Of a stretch of 64,000 bases of DNA, positions 19,127 to 32,040 are shown piece by piece. The position numbers were made by a program, and so were the translations under genes. The notes under the pieces were generated by a model. It saw only the letters and a list, made by a program, of their open reading frames with translations. It was not told the origin of the DNA and ran no database searches. Where the stretch lies: the NCBI GenBank assembly GCA_920105625.2, contig OV050030.1, positions 174,147,315 to 174,211,314 of the forward strand, written 5' to 3'. Position 1 is the first letter of the stretch, and each line of letters starts with the position of its first letter. Source of the DNA: Clusia tigrina. Its lineage: Eukaryota > Arthropoda > Insecta > Diptera > Clusiidae.

Positions 19127-20642
19127 TTGATCGGAGCAAACCTAAACCTCCGTGGTGGAACTCGGAAATTGCATGTCTTCGTAAAACTTGTAGAATGCTT
19201 TTCAACAAAACTAAAGTTACAGCTGATTGGGCCCCTTTCAAAAATGAACAAAAAGAGTTTAAAGACGCCATTAAGCGAGGGAAACGAGCGTCATGGAGGG
19301 AATTTTGCGAAAGCATTGAATCGACGTCCGAGGCTAGCCATCTACGTAAAATTCTCCAGTCCTCTAACAAAGCCCTTGACTGTATCCAAAAACCAGATGG
19401 CAGCTGGACTCACTGCAGCTGGAATCACTGCAAGCCTCATATTGCAATATATTCCCTTACGCTGGCACACGGCTCGGGTCGTATTCATACAAAAGTTGGG
19501 AAGGCCTCGCACACCAAACCTAAGGATTACAGACCCATAAGTCTAACATCCTTTCTTCTTAAGGTTCTAGAAAGAGCTCTTGACCTACATATCAGGACAT
19601 CGATCAACCCTTCTCTTCTCTCTGTATCTCAACACGCTTACTCTAAAGGCAAATCGGTTGAAACAGCACTTCATTCTCTCATTTCTCAAGTTGACAAATC
19701 CTTGGCATACAAGGAATTTACACTTGCCATATTTCTGGACATCGAGGGAGCATTCAACAATGTATGCCCCAACGCTGTCATTTCCGCACTCTTTATTCTT
19801 AACCTGAATTCAGGTCTTCTTAAATTTATTGAGCTTCTACTAAAATCTAGGATCATCACTTCCACGATCGGCAGTGCCCAATCCAGAAGGGTGGTTAACA
19901 GGGGCACGCCACAAGGGGGTGTTTTATCATCCCTCCTCTGGAACCTGGCAGTTAACACACTACTGGTGAGATTGGAATCTACTGGATGCAAAGTGATAGC
20001 CTATGCGGACGACATAGCAATCGCGGCATCCGGAAAATTCCCCCAAACACTTTCCGAAAAACTTAACTATTCACTCTCTATTGTGTCGAACTGGTGTCGA
20101 GAATTCGAACTTGGGGTTAACCCATCCAAAACCGAGACTATGCTTTCACTAGGAAGTATAAAAATCCAAAGTTTACAATGCCTAGTCTAAACGGCACTCC
20201 GCTCTCTTTGAGCACACACGTTAAGTACTTAGGCCTAATTCTCGACCCAAAGCTTAATTGGAAAGCCAATCTAACTGAGAGGGCACGTAAGGCAACATGT
20301 GCTATATACTGCTGTAAAAGAGCAGTTGGTGCACGATGGGGACTTCGTCCTCGAGTCGTGCTCTGGCTCTACACGGCCATCGTTGAACCAAACCTGTTAT
20401 ACGGGTCGGTCTTCTGGTTGCAAGCTCTCGAAAAAGCCTGCAATATCAAACCCCTCGATAAAATCAGAAAATCCATTGCGCTACGGATCACTGGCGCTGT
20501 TCGTAGCACACCTACGAAAGCCCTTTTTGCCATGCTGCACTGGCTCCCCTCGGGGATCCTGGTTAAGCAACAAACCAAGCTGACAGCGATTAGACTTAAT
20601 GCTCTTTCGCACTGGCGCATAACCCTGACAGGCCATGCTTAA
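19127..20642 (+). pseudogene. LOA LINE reverse transcriptase
   Basis: The main open frame is 19195-20190 (331 codons) and continues shifted at 20178-20642. Motifs in order: Y-R-P-I-S-L-T-S-F-L-L-K, Q-H-A-Y-S-K-G-K-S-V-E-T-A-L, F-L-D-I-E-G-A-F-N-N-V, G-T-P-Q-G-G-V-L-S, and the catalytic Y-A-D-D (20002-20013). The thumb region K-Y-L-G-L-I-L-D-P-K-L-N-W is in the second frame. A deletion around 19430-19500 removes part of the domain with the P-G-P-D motif. The palm looks intact, but the ORF as a whole is broken. Confidence 0.9.
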
Positions 20643-20702
20643 ATTCTGAATCAGGACCCACCTGTCCCCAACTTTATCGATTATATATCAGTCTATCCCG
20701 AT

Positions 20703-21338
20703 TTGAACAGGGAATTCGTCCTCACTATTCCAAGTCGCAGCGACTGGACCTCAGAAAACCGAATCGTCGGTGAAACAGTCGAAATCTACACCGACGGTTC
20801 CAAGCTTGGAGGTAGAGTCGGCAGCGGTATATTTTCTGACAAGCTGGACTTAAACATCTCCCTACGTCTCCCAGCCAAATGGATCCTGAGTAGTGATATC
20901 GGCGCAGTTGACGTATCTATCTTCTCAGACAGCCAGGCCGCCATTAAATCTCTATTTGGCTCCACGGCCATATCAAGACTAGTTCATGAATGTCGAACAT
21001 CTTTAAATGAGCTCGCAAGTTACTCTCGGGTGCACCTACTCTGGGTTCCCGGAAACAGCGAAATCCCGGGAAACTGCGAGGCGGACGAGCTTGCCAAGGC
21101 AGGCACGCTAATGCACGACATTCACAACTCTGTAAACATCGGCATTCCACTGGCAACAGCCAAGCTCGAAAATCTGGCTGACGCCTACAAATCCTGGTCT
21201 AACGAGGAATCCTGCCACACGGCTACACTAACTTGGGCAAGCATGGACAAAAACAGAACCAATCAACTTCTTCGACTTGATCGCGTATCACTGTCGACAA
21301 CTGTGTCGGTTTTGACCGGCCACTGCATAATGGGATAG
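20703..21338 (+). pseudogene. LOA LINE RNase H domain and C-terminus
   Basis: I-Y-T-D-G-S-K-L-G-G-R-V-G-S-G-I (first catalytic Asp), F-S-D-S-Q-A-A-I-K-S-L (third acidic site), W-V-P-G-N-S-E-I-P-G-N-C-E-A-D-E-L-A-K (final His-equivalent/Asp region). The Glu-containing helix between them is shortened. The frame closes at 21338; a shifted continuation to about 21565 carries C-R-G-C-G-L-E-E-E and C-H-C-P-S-L, a zinc-knuckle-like C-terminus. Confidence 0.85.
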
Positions 21339-21737
21339 CACGCAGAAAGACTGAGCCTACCCTCAAATGACTTTTGCCGAGGCTGTGGCCTCGAGGAGGA
21401 GGACTAGACGGTTTTCCACCTCTTATGCCACTGCCCATCCTTGAGCAGAAGAAGAGTTCGCACCTTTGGTGCCCCATTTCTTACAAGCCTGACAGAGCTG
21501 TCATCCATTAATATTAGGGACATAGCCAGGTTCATCAAAGTATCAGGATGGTTTCCTGAAACATGACGGGGGAGTCGTGCCTTTCCAGGCGCGGTCCTTT
21601 CGCTGACTATCACCATCCCAAGTATGGGAACTTTTTAGTCAGTGCTTGAACGGCGCCACACCGTGGTATTACAATGGGCCATTATGTGTGCTCAAGTGTG
21701 CTTTTGGCAAACTGGGTGGCCAGTCCTACCTACCTAG

Positions 21738-21950
21738 GAGCCTTCATGGCACATTGTCTAATAGGAACTTATACAAGAAGAATGGGAGCTTATACGCATA
21801 ATTTCTGTCACAGCTGCTGGAACGACGAGGAACTGGAAACGCGCCATCATCTCTTCCGTACATGTCCAGCTTTTGATAGAAATAGGGAACGTGTGTTAGG
21901 ATCCCACTTCTTAACAAGTATAGATAATACCAGTTAACAACTTTCTATAC
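21738..21950 (+). pseudogene. LINE C-terminal fragment D
   Basis: M-A-H-C-L-I-G-T-Y-T-R-R-M-G...C-H-S-C-W-N-D-E-E-L-E-T-R-H-H-L-F-R-T-C-P-A-F matches the Cys/His end of R1/LOA LINE polyproteins but is more diverged from the LINE that ends just before it. It starts directly at the CTAC tail of copy 1, so it is a separate, older fragment used as target or neighbour. Confidence 0.7.
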
Positions 21951-21999
21951 TTTATAAAAGGCTCAGGTTTGTTCAATCTGTAGTTCGCGGCTCACAATG

Positions 22000-23720
22000 C
22001 AGGCAGGAGGTTATTTTCCTACATAATACAGGCCAATCTAATAGGCGAAGATTAAGATTCAAACCAATAAATAAAAACTGGCCACAACCTGAAAGCTACA
22101 ATACAACAATAGGGAACAATTGGTAAAAATGTGATATATCCAGAAAAGGAAACCAGTATGGAAGTGAGAGTAATATCATTTAACAAAAATTATTATATCA
22201 GATAGCAAATTTCATCAGGTATTCTAGGATTATTTACCATTCTTTTAATCACCCCAGCTATAGCACTTACTTCTAGCAGCAACTTCGCAAAAATCACGCA
22301 ATTTGAACATAACCTGGAATTTATTTTGGAGGCACGGTCACAATATATATTTGATTCAAAGTTATTGGAGTATACTTGTGTCGTTGAATCTTAGTTCTTA
22401 CTTTGCTGACCTTTATGGATTCAAATAAAAATTTCAAGATCTTTTTTAAAATTTGTCTTAACGTAACTGAAATTGAACCCAAAATTTAAGACTTACAATG
22501 AATCAATGAACTGACGTAAAATTACCATGTTACACTTAAACGTGCACCACTAGAAATCATTGACAGTATAGAACATAGTTACTTGGTATTCTCAATACGG
22601 AATATGCTGACTATATAGAATGAGAAATAGAAAATCTGCTGAAAATGAAAATCTTTTACTTTAACTCGCAAAAAGAAATGAGTATATGATCAAATCAACT
22701 CGTAATTTGTGTCGCAAGACCACCGATCAGATTTAAAGTCCGTTCAAAGCGCTAAAGAAACATATACCAGGAGCATTTCAAGACGAAAATTTACTTCTCT
22801 TTCAGCATACTCACTCATACTAATGGACACCTATGAGAAATTACTAACCGAAGTTCTCAACATACTAACTGAAGCTTACACAGGCAAGACTAGCACACAA
22901 TTTTTGTCACCGGAACAACTTCAACAGCAAATTTTCCTCATACGAGAACAAATACTTTCCATTCCACACTTCCAGTTCAAGGAGACGATTTGTTAACAAT
23001 TTACAAGATAATGACTTCAAAGGGAAGAGTAATAAGAGATAAGATTGTAATAAAAGTAACAATTCCGTTACTAAGCTTAGAAACACTATCTATTATCCAT
23101 CTGTATCTCTTGCCAACTCGAGTATCAGTCAGCTTCTTATTCATTCAACCAACAATAGGCTAATTGTAAATCAAATTACGCAGGGACGTTTACTCTCCAC
23201 TATATGAAATGGATGTCAACTGGTCCTACGAGACGAAAAATAGCAAATTTATTTGTACTCAAAGGCGGCCCATATATTCAAAGAAGTCATCAGTCTAACA
23301 ATGCGACAATGACATTAAACCGGAATTAGCTCTATGCAGAGTTATAGCGCCGAATCCTTCTCAATATTGGATTCAGTTAAGAGCTCCCGGGCAATGATTA
23401 TTTACGGTATCAACACAGTCCATTATCAATGTGGTCTGCAAAATGCAAACTTGAAAAAAGAGAAATCTCCGGCAGCGGCCTCATCAGCCTAGCACCAGGA
23501 TGCATAATTAATCACAAAACAATGACGACAATGAAACAATGCACTCAACACTTTCGAAACCGCTTCAAACTACACTATTATCAGTAATTTAACAGAAATG
23601 ATTTTGAATCACTCATATCTGCATTCCCACGATATTTCACCAGCATTATTGCCAGAATTCGACACGGAAGGTGGCAAGGAGCCACTAATGTCAATGAAAC
23701 AGCACAATATATATAACAAC
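22000..23720 (+). pseudogene. Env-like remnant of a gypsy-type element (tentative)
   Basis: A basic piece at about 22035-22120 (R-R-R-L-R-F-K-P) resembles the end of an LTR-element integrase. About 22215 there is a signal-peptide-like stretch (L-G-L-F-T-I-L-L-I-T-P-A-I-A). An ORF 22709-22996 contains Y-E-K-L-L-T-E-V-L-N-I-L-T-E-A-Y and F-L-S-P-E-Q-L-Q-Q-Q-I, like the coiled, post-cleavage part of F-like env proteins. Decayed Cys-containing frames go on to about 23700. Multiple stops. I am confident it is not host coding but only moderately so that it is env. Confidence 0.45.
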
Positions 23721-23869
23721 GTTCATCATATACATCACTATATAGTAATGTAGCTCATCGTCGATACTGTCATCATACTATCGATATACACATACCGATA
23801 CAAGAAAAACCAGGCGAAATTTGAATTAAGAAGAGGATTGGGAAAATTATAGAGTCAGTTTTAATGTAC

Positions 23870-26640
23870 GAGTATACAAAACTAAATTTAAGGCTGCGAA
23901 GAGGGAGTCTGACTGAGTGACCGATTCCAGCAGTTCTGTGGAACTCTGGAATCGGTCAATGAGGCATCAAGGCTTAGGAAAATACTGTCCAGAACCACGA
24001 CGGTTCTCGGCAGTGTGAAGTGGCAATATGGCTCATGGACGGGTCGTGTCAGGAGTCCCTGGAAGTTTTGATGGAAACTGTCCAGGTTGCACGGACTCGT
24101 ACAACGTCGATACACAGCCGATAAATCTTGCCCGTATTTCAAGGACCGACGTGTCGGATATCGTGAAGAAGGATAAAATTCCGTGGGCAATACGCTCCTT
24201 CGGCTCGTATATGCCAGCGGGTTCTGATGGGATTACACCGTCTATGCTACATCATTCTGCCGGGGGCGTGATTCCCCATCTAGTTCACATCTTCACAAAG
24301 TGTCTCAAGGATTGGTATGTGCAAAAAAGGTGGAGAGAAGCCAAGGTGCTTTCAATTCCAAAAGCGGGAAAAATAAATTATTCTACTGACAGGGATTGCA
24401 GACCAATAAGTCCCTCATCGTTTATTCTAAAAAAACCCTTGAGATACTTATCGATTTGCATATTAGAAGGTTTACCAATATTCGCACAATGGATATCGCG
24501 CAACACGCATACAGTAAGAGTAGATCAGTGTATAGCGCACTTCATGAAGTGGTTATTATCGTTGTGAGGTCAATGAACTATTAGGAATACGCGTTGGTAG
24601 GTTTTGTGGACATTGAGGGGGCCTTCAGCAATGTAAACACAGAGGGATCTGCAAGGCGCTGAGAGATCACGGAGTGAAGAAATTCATAGTGACATTGATT
24701 AACACAGATGCTAGTAAGCAGGGTCATCAACGCCACTATGGGGACTTCCTCGGTGAGTAGGAGGACTACAAGGGGTACGCCGCAGGGGGAGTGCTATCAC
24801 CTCTGCTATGGCTTCTAGTAAATAAGATTTTAGGACCTTTCAAAGCAAAGAGAACAAAGCCTACGCTGATAACGTTACCATACTAATCCCAGGCAAGTTT
24901 TTGTCAACGATTAGCGAACTCATGGAATCAGTACTGGGTGCGATTTCCGGATGGGTTGAGCGCAACGGCATAGGAGTTAAACCTACTAAGACGGAGCTAG
25001 TTTTGTTCACCAGGAAAACAAAAATCCCTGAGTTCCCTTTGCCAAAGTTAGGTATGGTAACGTTGAATTTCTCTTCAGAAGCGACGTAGTTAGGTACCAT
25101 TGTGGACTCGAAGCTAAATTGGAGAAAGAATATTGAGGAGAGAAGAAAGAAGGGTTGGGCTGAATACTATAGCTGTAATTGGATCTTTGGGAAAATTGGG
25201 ATTGGCACCGTACATTATGTATGGGATGTACACCACAATCATTAGACTAATTATCCTTTCGTCTGGTGGAAGCCGTTGGAAATGAAATGTAATCAAGATC
25301 GTTTTGAAAAACTACAAAGACTTGTTAGCCTGGGAATCTCAGGCGCTGTAAACCTGGGAATCTCAGGGGTTGTAAGCAGCAAGAAGGCTTAAATATATTA
25401 TTTCACCTCTTACTAGGAGCGTTCATTCAGGGTTGTGCCGCCAAGTGTGCGCTCAGACTAAGGGAGTGCAACACGTGGAAATCTGCCAACTGTGAACACT
25501 GTATAATTTTGAGCGAAATAAAAGGGTCAAAGGATAGTTACGGCTGACCTAAAAACGGCTATAGACTACATGACTTCTACTATAGACTTTAAAGCTAGAA
25601 TTCCAACTCTCTATCCAACCAGAAAAGACTGGGAGTCAAGCTCTATGACGGGAAATTCCGAAATTACCATCTACATTGACGGCTCAAATATGGAGGGTGG
25701 AACGGGGCGGGTGTGTTTTCGGAAGGCTTGCAGGCAAGACAGTCATATCGGCTGCCTGATGCATGCAGCATCTTTCAGGCCGAAGTCTATGCAATTGAGA
25801 AAGCGGTTAGACTGATACTAAGTAGTACAATACGACCCTCGAATATCACTATCTTTGTGGATAGTCAGGCGGCGCTTAAGCCAATAGAATCCAATACAGT
25901 TAAATCACAGTTGGTAATGAAATGTCGTATCTCACGACTGAACATTGGACCCAACAAGGTCTCACTTTGCTGGGTTTCCAGTCATAGATATCCAGAAGGG
26001 GCTTTGAAATGGACATTAACGAAGCAACTACTTCAATACAAATCCAAATATGTGAACTGTTTAGGAATATAGATGAATTCATTATTGCGCTGACAAATAA
26101 CTTATGAACTAATCGTGACGACTGTGAAGTTTCTAGGTTAAAAATGAAGAGAACGAAGGTTCTCTGAGGGCTCAACAAACCTGCAGTAAGGGCGCTTACG
26201 GGGGTCATTAGTGGGCATTATGCTATCGCAAACAATGCTCCAACATTGGCGTATTCCATCGAGCGGGCTATGGAGGAGTTGCCATGATGAAGAATAGATA
26301 GAGTAGATTCATCACTTCTTATGTTAATGCCCAAGACTACAATTGAAACGATTTCAATGTTTGGGGTCGCGCTTCTTCACAAGCTTGAAAGAGATAACGA
26401 AGGTGGATTTATCGGATCTTCTCACTTTCATCTGGAAAACCAAATGGTTTAATAGGGATGGTACTTCCACTGTTTACGGAAATCGAGGGTTAGGACGAGT
26501 ATGCCGCCTCATGGCATTTTTGAAGGCAGTCAAAGTTTGCGATTAGTGAACGGCCCCAGATATGTAGGTTAGTTGCGAATATGTTTCCTACTAAAAAGCA
26601 GCCCCAAACAGGCAGCGGATGACTAGCTAGGGAGTGCAAA
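23870..26640 (+). pseudogene. LINE copy C (R1/LOA type), heavily decayed
   Basis: In order: a connector region (about 23880-24120), RT with P-A-G-S-D-G-I-T-P and W-R-E-A-K-V-L-S-I-P-K-A-G-K (24028-24567), F-V-D-I-E-G-A-F-S-N-V (about 24600), G-T-P-Q-G (about 24775), a degenerate Y-A-D-N in place of YADD (about 24858), L-G-T-I-V-D-S-K-L-N-W (about 25090), RNase H with Y-I-D-G-S-N-M-E-G-G-T-G (25570-25815) and F-V-D-S-Q-A-A-L (25713-26072), then a Cys-poor tail. A local duplication of CTGGGAATCTCAGG occurs at about 25328-25364. Many stops and frameshifts. Confidence 0.82.
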
Positions 26641-26759
26641 CACGTAGTGCTGGACAGCACTGTGTCCTGAATGAAAAACCCAGAAAACCTACAACTGCAC
26701 TGTCAAGGTGAGTTGCGGTGCCGTCTTAAAAGCACCTTGTCCCCCTTGGTCTCCTCTAG

Positions 26760-27240
26760 ACGTTAAATTTCGGTGATCTCTCCTAGACTTGAAACTTGGA
26801 ATGTGCGCAGAATGTGCCACGTTATTTTTCCTAATGAAGACTAAAGAGACTTCGGATAATAATCCCCACTACGTTGACCACCATCGCAGATGAAAAATGG
26901 ACAACGATTTATGGATATGCACCTGGAATATTCGGACCCTCTATAGAGAATGTGCATCTATCCAAATGGCGAAAGCTCTTGTGAAAATTAAGGCTGACAT
27001 CACAACCATCCAGGAGCTGCGATGGAAAGGAGAAAGACTGCTCAAAACGAGCAGATTGCCATATCTACTACATATGGCATGCGGAGAAGTGGAAACTTGG
27101 ATGTGAATTCGTTGTAAGCTGAAGACTACGACACCTTGTTTCACTGTTCCCACCGGTGAGCGAAAGGTTGGCTACGACCCGCAACATGGCAAAGTTCTTC
27201 AATATTAGCCTGATCTACGCGCTTACCCACAACCCATTCA
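26760..27240 (+). pseudogene. RTE-clade LINE endonuclease fragment
   Basis: I-C-T-W-N-I-R-T-L-Y-R at 26897 onward, I-T-T-I-Q-E-L-R-W-K-G (catalytic Glu), then in a shifted frame F-V-V-S and R-L-A-T-T-R-N...K-F-F-N-I-S-L-I-Y-A at about 27105-27225. This order is characteristic of RTE/BovB endonucleases. No RT follows. Frameshifted near 27100. Confidence 0.78.
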
Positions 27241-27244
27241 ATCC

Positions 27245-27545
27245 CAATTTTAAAAAATATACATCGCAAAATTTATGACGAATTCATTTTGCATCATAAA
27301 CAAAGTAAATTTCAAAAGCAGATATTTTTAAATTCGTTTTTATTTTTATTTAGTTGAATTTTTAATTTTCCTTCTCATGCCGAGTTGACTAAAAAGGTCA
27401 ATGACATTTCTGGTTCCATTTTTAAATTCGATTGCAGTTTAATTTTTAAATTCACTTTTATTGTATTGCTAAGTAATCAAAAATATGAACGACATTTATG
27501 GTTCAAGGCAATATAATGAAAATGTAGAATAAGTTAACAGTAAAG
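27245..27545. other. AT-rich spacer
   Basis: No gene. TTTTTAAATTCG and TTTTTATTTT words recur (27330-27460), suggesting decayed repeat or UTR sequence. Confidence 0.5.
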
Positions 27546-27549
27546 TTTT

Positions 27550-29465
27550 GGTCTTAAGATTCACTCATCTGATAGAAACAAAATTCCAGATGTCATTGAC
27601 TTCTGCGTGATGAAAGGTGTTCTCAGAAGCTGTGTTGAGATTACCCCCTTCGCTGGATCTGTCATGAAACCATTCTCCTATTATTGCAACACTGAATTCG
27701 AAGGTAGAATGCACAATAAAACCACCCACACTACATACGAAACAAACAAACTTCTCGCATTTCAAGGAAATTGTAGATGACATTCTGCCGATCAATATTT
27801 GTCTGAAATGTCTTGAAGATATTGAGGTTGCCGTTGAAAATTTTAACAAAACTGTCCAATACGCTGCATGGAACTCTACTCCGGAGCCAAAAGATCAACT
27901 GAACAAGCATCCTTCCCATCCCGTTATTAAGGAGATGGTTGATAAAAAACGCAAACTAAGAAGGGTGTGGCAAAGTACCAGGCATCCGAAAGACAAAAAT
28001 AATTTTAATAGAGCTACAAAAAACCTTAAGCGGTACTTGGCGCAGAAGCAGAATGAAGAAATGCAGCACAACTTGTCCACTTTGTCAGCAAAAGAGACCA
28101 CAGATTACTCACTTTGGAAGGCGACAAAAAAGCTGAAGCAATTGACCACCCGTGCTCCTCTTATCAAAAGCGCAAATGGCTCCTAGGCAAAAACTGATAA
28201 GGAGAAAGCAATTACATTTGCCAAACACCTTACTGGGGTCTTTAAGCCGTTTCCACCAATTTTACAGCAAGAGGAAAAGGAAGTATTTAATCTTCTCAAT
28301 AGTCCAGGACAATTAGGGTTACATATCACGCCCTTTACAAAAAAGGAAATACATAACGCTGTGCACAGGACACTGAATGTGAAAAAAGCACCGGGATAGG
28401 ACCTGATAACAGGTAAAATATTAAAGGAACTAACAAATAAAGGAGTAAAATACCTTACCTATCCCTTCAATGCAATAATTAGATGTGGATATTTTCCGCG
28501 TCAATGAAAAGTGGCAGAAATTTTTGTCATCCCTAAACCCGGGAAGCCCTTGGAGGAAGTCACTTCTTATAGACCAATTAGCCTTTTGCCAATTGTTTCC
28601 AAAATATTTGAAAAGCTCCTGTTAAACAAACTTAAACCAATTCTACTCAAAAAGGAGATAATACCCAATTATCAATTTAGATTTAGGGAACACCATGCCA
28701 TAACAGAACAAGTGCACCGAGTGTTCAGCATAATAAAAAACGCTCTTGAGGAAAGGCGCTATTGTACAACTGATTCGATAAAGTATGGCACCCTGGCTTA
28801 CTCTTTAAACTGAAAAAGTTACTACCTCAGACTTTTTATGATATCTTAAGATCATATCTTGAAGAGCGGCTTTTGAGAATAAAGGCCAATGAAAAAGTCA
28901 CTGAACTGTTCTCTATAAAGGCGGGTGTACTACAAGGCAGTGTTCTAGGTCCTGTGCTCTACACTGTCTACACGGCTGACCTTCCACTGACGGAGAATAC
29001 AAAAATCGCACCCTACGCGGATGATACTGTGATAATGGCTACAAGCAGCAACAACATAATCGCTACAAATTATCTCCAAGAAAGCTGGGATAAGCTCCAA
29101 AACTGGCTAAATAAATGGAGGATTAAGGTGAATGCAACTAAGTCTGTGCAAGTAACCATCAGCTTAAAACAGAAGACTTGTCCATCCGTCATACTAAATG
29201 ATTGTCAACTGCCCCAATCCGAAGACGTCAAATATTTAGGGCTACATCTTGATCGACTACTGACATGACAGAAACATATCCTTAGGAAGAGAAAACAACT
29301 TGGAATCAAGCTTACTTCCTTATATTGGCTCTTGGGGTATAAATCTCAGTTATCGCTAGACAATATACTGCTCGTTTATAACACAATCCTAAAACCCATA
29401 TGGACATATGGTACACAGCTATGGGGTTCAGCGGGAAAAGCTAATATAAAAATCATTGAGTTCTA
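27550..29465 (+). pseudogene. Jockey-clade LINE copy 1, 5'-truncated
   Basis: Starts in the end of the endonuclease (I-P-D-V-I-D-F-C-V, about 27573), then the K-R-K-L-R-R-V-W connector (27935-28186), RT start K-K-A-P-G with a stop directly after (28384-28400), Y-R-P-I-S-L-L-P-I-V-S-K-I-F-E-K-L-L (28511-28813), G-V-L-Q-G-S-V-L-G-P and Y-A-D-D (29014-29025) in 28873-29268. The conserved D-F-x-K-A-F-D-x-V motif is lost in a deletion near 28780. The 3' end meets an oppositely oriented Jockey at about 29465. Confidence 0.85.
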
Positions 29466-29469
29466 ATTA

Positions 29470-32030
29470 CTCGTTGCCACTTCTTCGACCGAAATTAGTT
29501 TTCAAAGTTTTTTTACAAGCTTATTCATAATAATACGGAATATTAATATAATTATCTCAAATTAAATGCAATTTTAGAGTATCCTTCCTTCTAGGTCGGA
29601 TGTAGCCTAGTTTATAACTATAGCTTTTAGCTAAGTTTGATATCTCTTTAGATACCGTGGGGATATTTTAATCTTTGAGGATATTTGCGTTTATCATGTA
29701 CCAAGGGGCTTTGGTAATTGTGCGGTAGACTTTTGATTGAGCCCGTCCTAGTTTCTCAAAATTGGTGCCACAGGGTTGGATACCGTAAGTATATATAGGC
29801 TTTATTATGGCTTTATAGAGTAAGACTTTGTAATCCAGATTGACTCTGGATTGCCTATTTAGAAGCCAGTTTAGCTCAATCATATTTAATTTTATCTGCA
29901 TGATTCTGGTGTTGATGTGTTTTGACCATATTAGTCGGCGATCAGGGTGCATTCCTAAATATTTTATATCGGAGGACTGAGATAGGCTTCAAGTTTATTT
30001 GTACTGGGGCGGAAGGTTTTTTTACATAATTTAAATGTTAAATGCACGCACTTATTTTCATTCAATTTGATTCTCCAACAATCCATCCAATGCTACAGAA
30101 TATTCAAGTGTGCTTGGAGCAGCTTGGATGCAATGTTTGGGTCCGAGTGGGAACATAAAATTGCAGTGTCATCGGCAAATGTGAAGGTGACAGTTCTTTC
30201 ATAGGTTGGCATATCAGCAGTATATAGCGTGTAGAGCAGAGGTCCAACACACTGCCTTGGGGAATTCCTGTTTGAATGGGGTATTCCGCTGAGATGAAAT
30301 TTTTGTGCTTTATAACAAATTTTCTACACGAGAGGTAGTTGCTAGTATCATATATAAATTTAAAGACAGTATGCTTTTTAGGTTTATTAAAAGTCCTGTA
30401 TGCCAAACTTTGTCAAATGCTTAGGTTAAGTCGAGGAACACAGCAGAACAATATTCTTCACGGGTGTAAGTTTTTTGGATGGTACGTACAATACTGTGAA
30501 GTTGTTCAACCGTGCCATGCTTTTCGCGGAAGCCAAACTGGTGATCTGGTATTACATTTTTTCATCTGTGGCAGTTTTAATCCTCTTTGCTATAAATTTT
30601 TTGAAAAGCTTTGAAAAAACTTATAATAAGCTCATAGGTCTGTTTTGAGATATTTTCCATGTTTGGGGGAACCCTCCCATTGAAAATATGCAGGAGATTT
30701 TCCATGGCTACTATTGGAGATTCCTTTATCATCTGTCAGGTTATTATGTCACACCCTGGAGCTTTTTTACATCTAATTCGTTAATAGCGTCTACCAATTC
30801 TTTCTTTTTATTGCTATTCCTGGGATATTTGGGTTATCGCTGGCGTGTGGTTATTTGGAATCATGAATAGCAAGGTTTTGTTTAAAATGAGTAGTGAAAA
30901 CGACCCCATTTTCGGCATTGCTTTTTCCCCAGCCGCCATTTGGGAGACGGACGCAAATTTTTAGCTGCTCGCCAGATAGAATACCTAGTTGCTGTTGTAG
31001 GGGATCTCTGTTATTGCCATTCGCATCTGATTGATCGCTTTTCTAATAAAACTATATATAAAAGATGTACTCCGAAATCTTTGCCGAGTAACAGGTTTGT
31101 AGGGCGGGGTAGCTACCTTCGTTGCTTGGGATAATAATTTTGTGAATGTATACACAGCTGCATTTATTTCTTGGTCTGCTTTCAGGGATAGAGACAGATT
31201 GAGATGCGAGCTGATCTACATTTTATATTTCAACCAATCCGTTTGCTTGGAAACTAGGGCCTTTTTGTTGTCTCTTTTCGACAATGTTTGGGATTTGAGT
31301 GTTATTATTGTAGGAGTATGATCCGAGGACAGATCTAGTGATGATTGTACGAGAGTGAATGTTGTGTAAACCTTTAGCGACTCCGAAGTCTATCAGGTCT
31401 GGTCTTTATCTGTAGACCAATATGTGGAGCTGCCACAAGATAAAACGACCACCCTTAGTTTAGTTATCGTTGATAATAGCTTTCTCCCCTTTGGAGTTAC
31501 TGGGCGAGAGCCCCAATGCGTACGTTTGACATTAAAATTTCCAGCAGCGATACATTTATTACCGAGAGTACCAAAGAAGTGCTTATATTGGTGTTACTCT
31601 GTTGTGTATGGGTGGGCAGTAGATTGCTGATATTATTAGTCCACTTACATATTCTTCAAGTATAATGCTTGTTGCTTGAATATGCTCTATTCTATTTTTA
31701 ATTAAAAGTGCATTGATTGTTTTCCAACCCATGTCATAGTTATTGCTGGAGACAGATATATGTGAAATTATTTTTGACGGTTCACCTGTCAACCTATTTT
31801 TCAGGTACCACACGAGCTTTGCCACTAAGTTGTGCCACCACGAGCTTTGCGACTAGAGTGTTTGGTATCATAGATGGTATATCCATCTATATTGAAGCTA
31901 TTGTTCTGAGTGAGATGGGTTTCCAAAATTAGCATAAGTTCTAAATGTTTGTGCTCAAACTTGTGCTGCGTTACACCGCTAGCGTGTAAATATGTGATTT
32001 TTATGGTGGTTATGGGTTTAATAATAGAGA
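29470..32030 (-). pseudogene. Jockey-clade LINE copy 2, minus strand
   Basis: Read from about 32005 leftwards: endonuclease start (I-T-Y-L-H-A-S-G-V-T-Q-H...L-E-T-H-L-T), endonuclease middle (31825-31583, G-L-I-I-S-A-I-Y-C-P-P), a long decayed RT (30614-30406), P-Q-G-S-V-L (30406-30104), and the thumb (29952-29668: D-R-R-L-I-W-S-K-H-I, Y-G-I-Q). Many stops. It faces copy 1 tail to tail. ORF1 (gag-like) is missing at the right, where an errantivirus gag begins. Confidence 0.82.
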
Positions 32031-32040
32031 TTGTAATATC

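Larger units (their letters stand above)
18634..21737 (+). mobile_element. LOA/R1-type LINE copy 1, 5'-truncated
   Basis: Non-LTR retrotransposon with endonuclease remainder, RT and RNase H in that order, followed by a Cys/His C-terminal domain and a 3' end in repeated CTAC units (CCTACCTACCTA, about 21727-21737). It matches the second LINE (48.8-54.7 kb) throughout, including the 3' UTR phrase TGTGCTTAAGTGTGCTTTT (here with CTCAAG). The truncation point lies inside the endonuclease. Frameshifts separate the domains. Confidence 0.85.
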
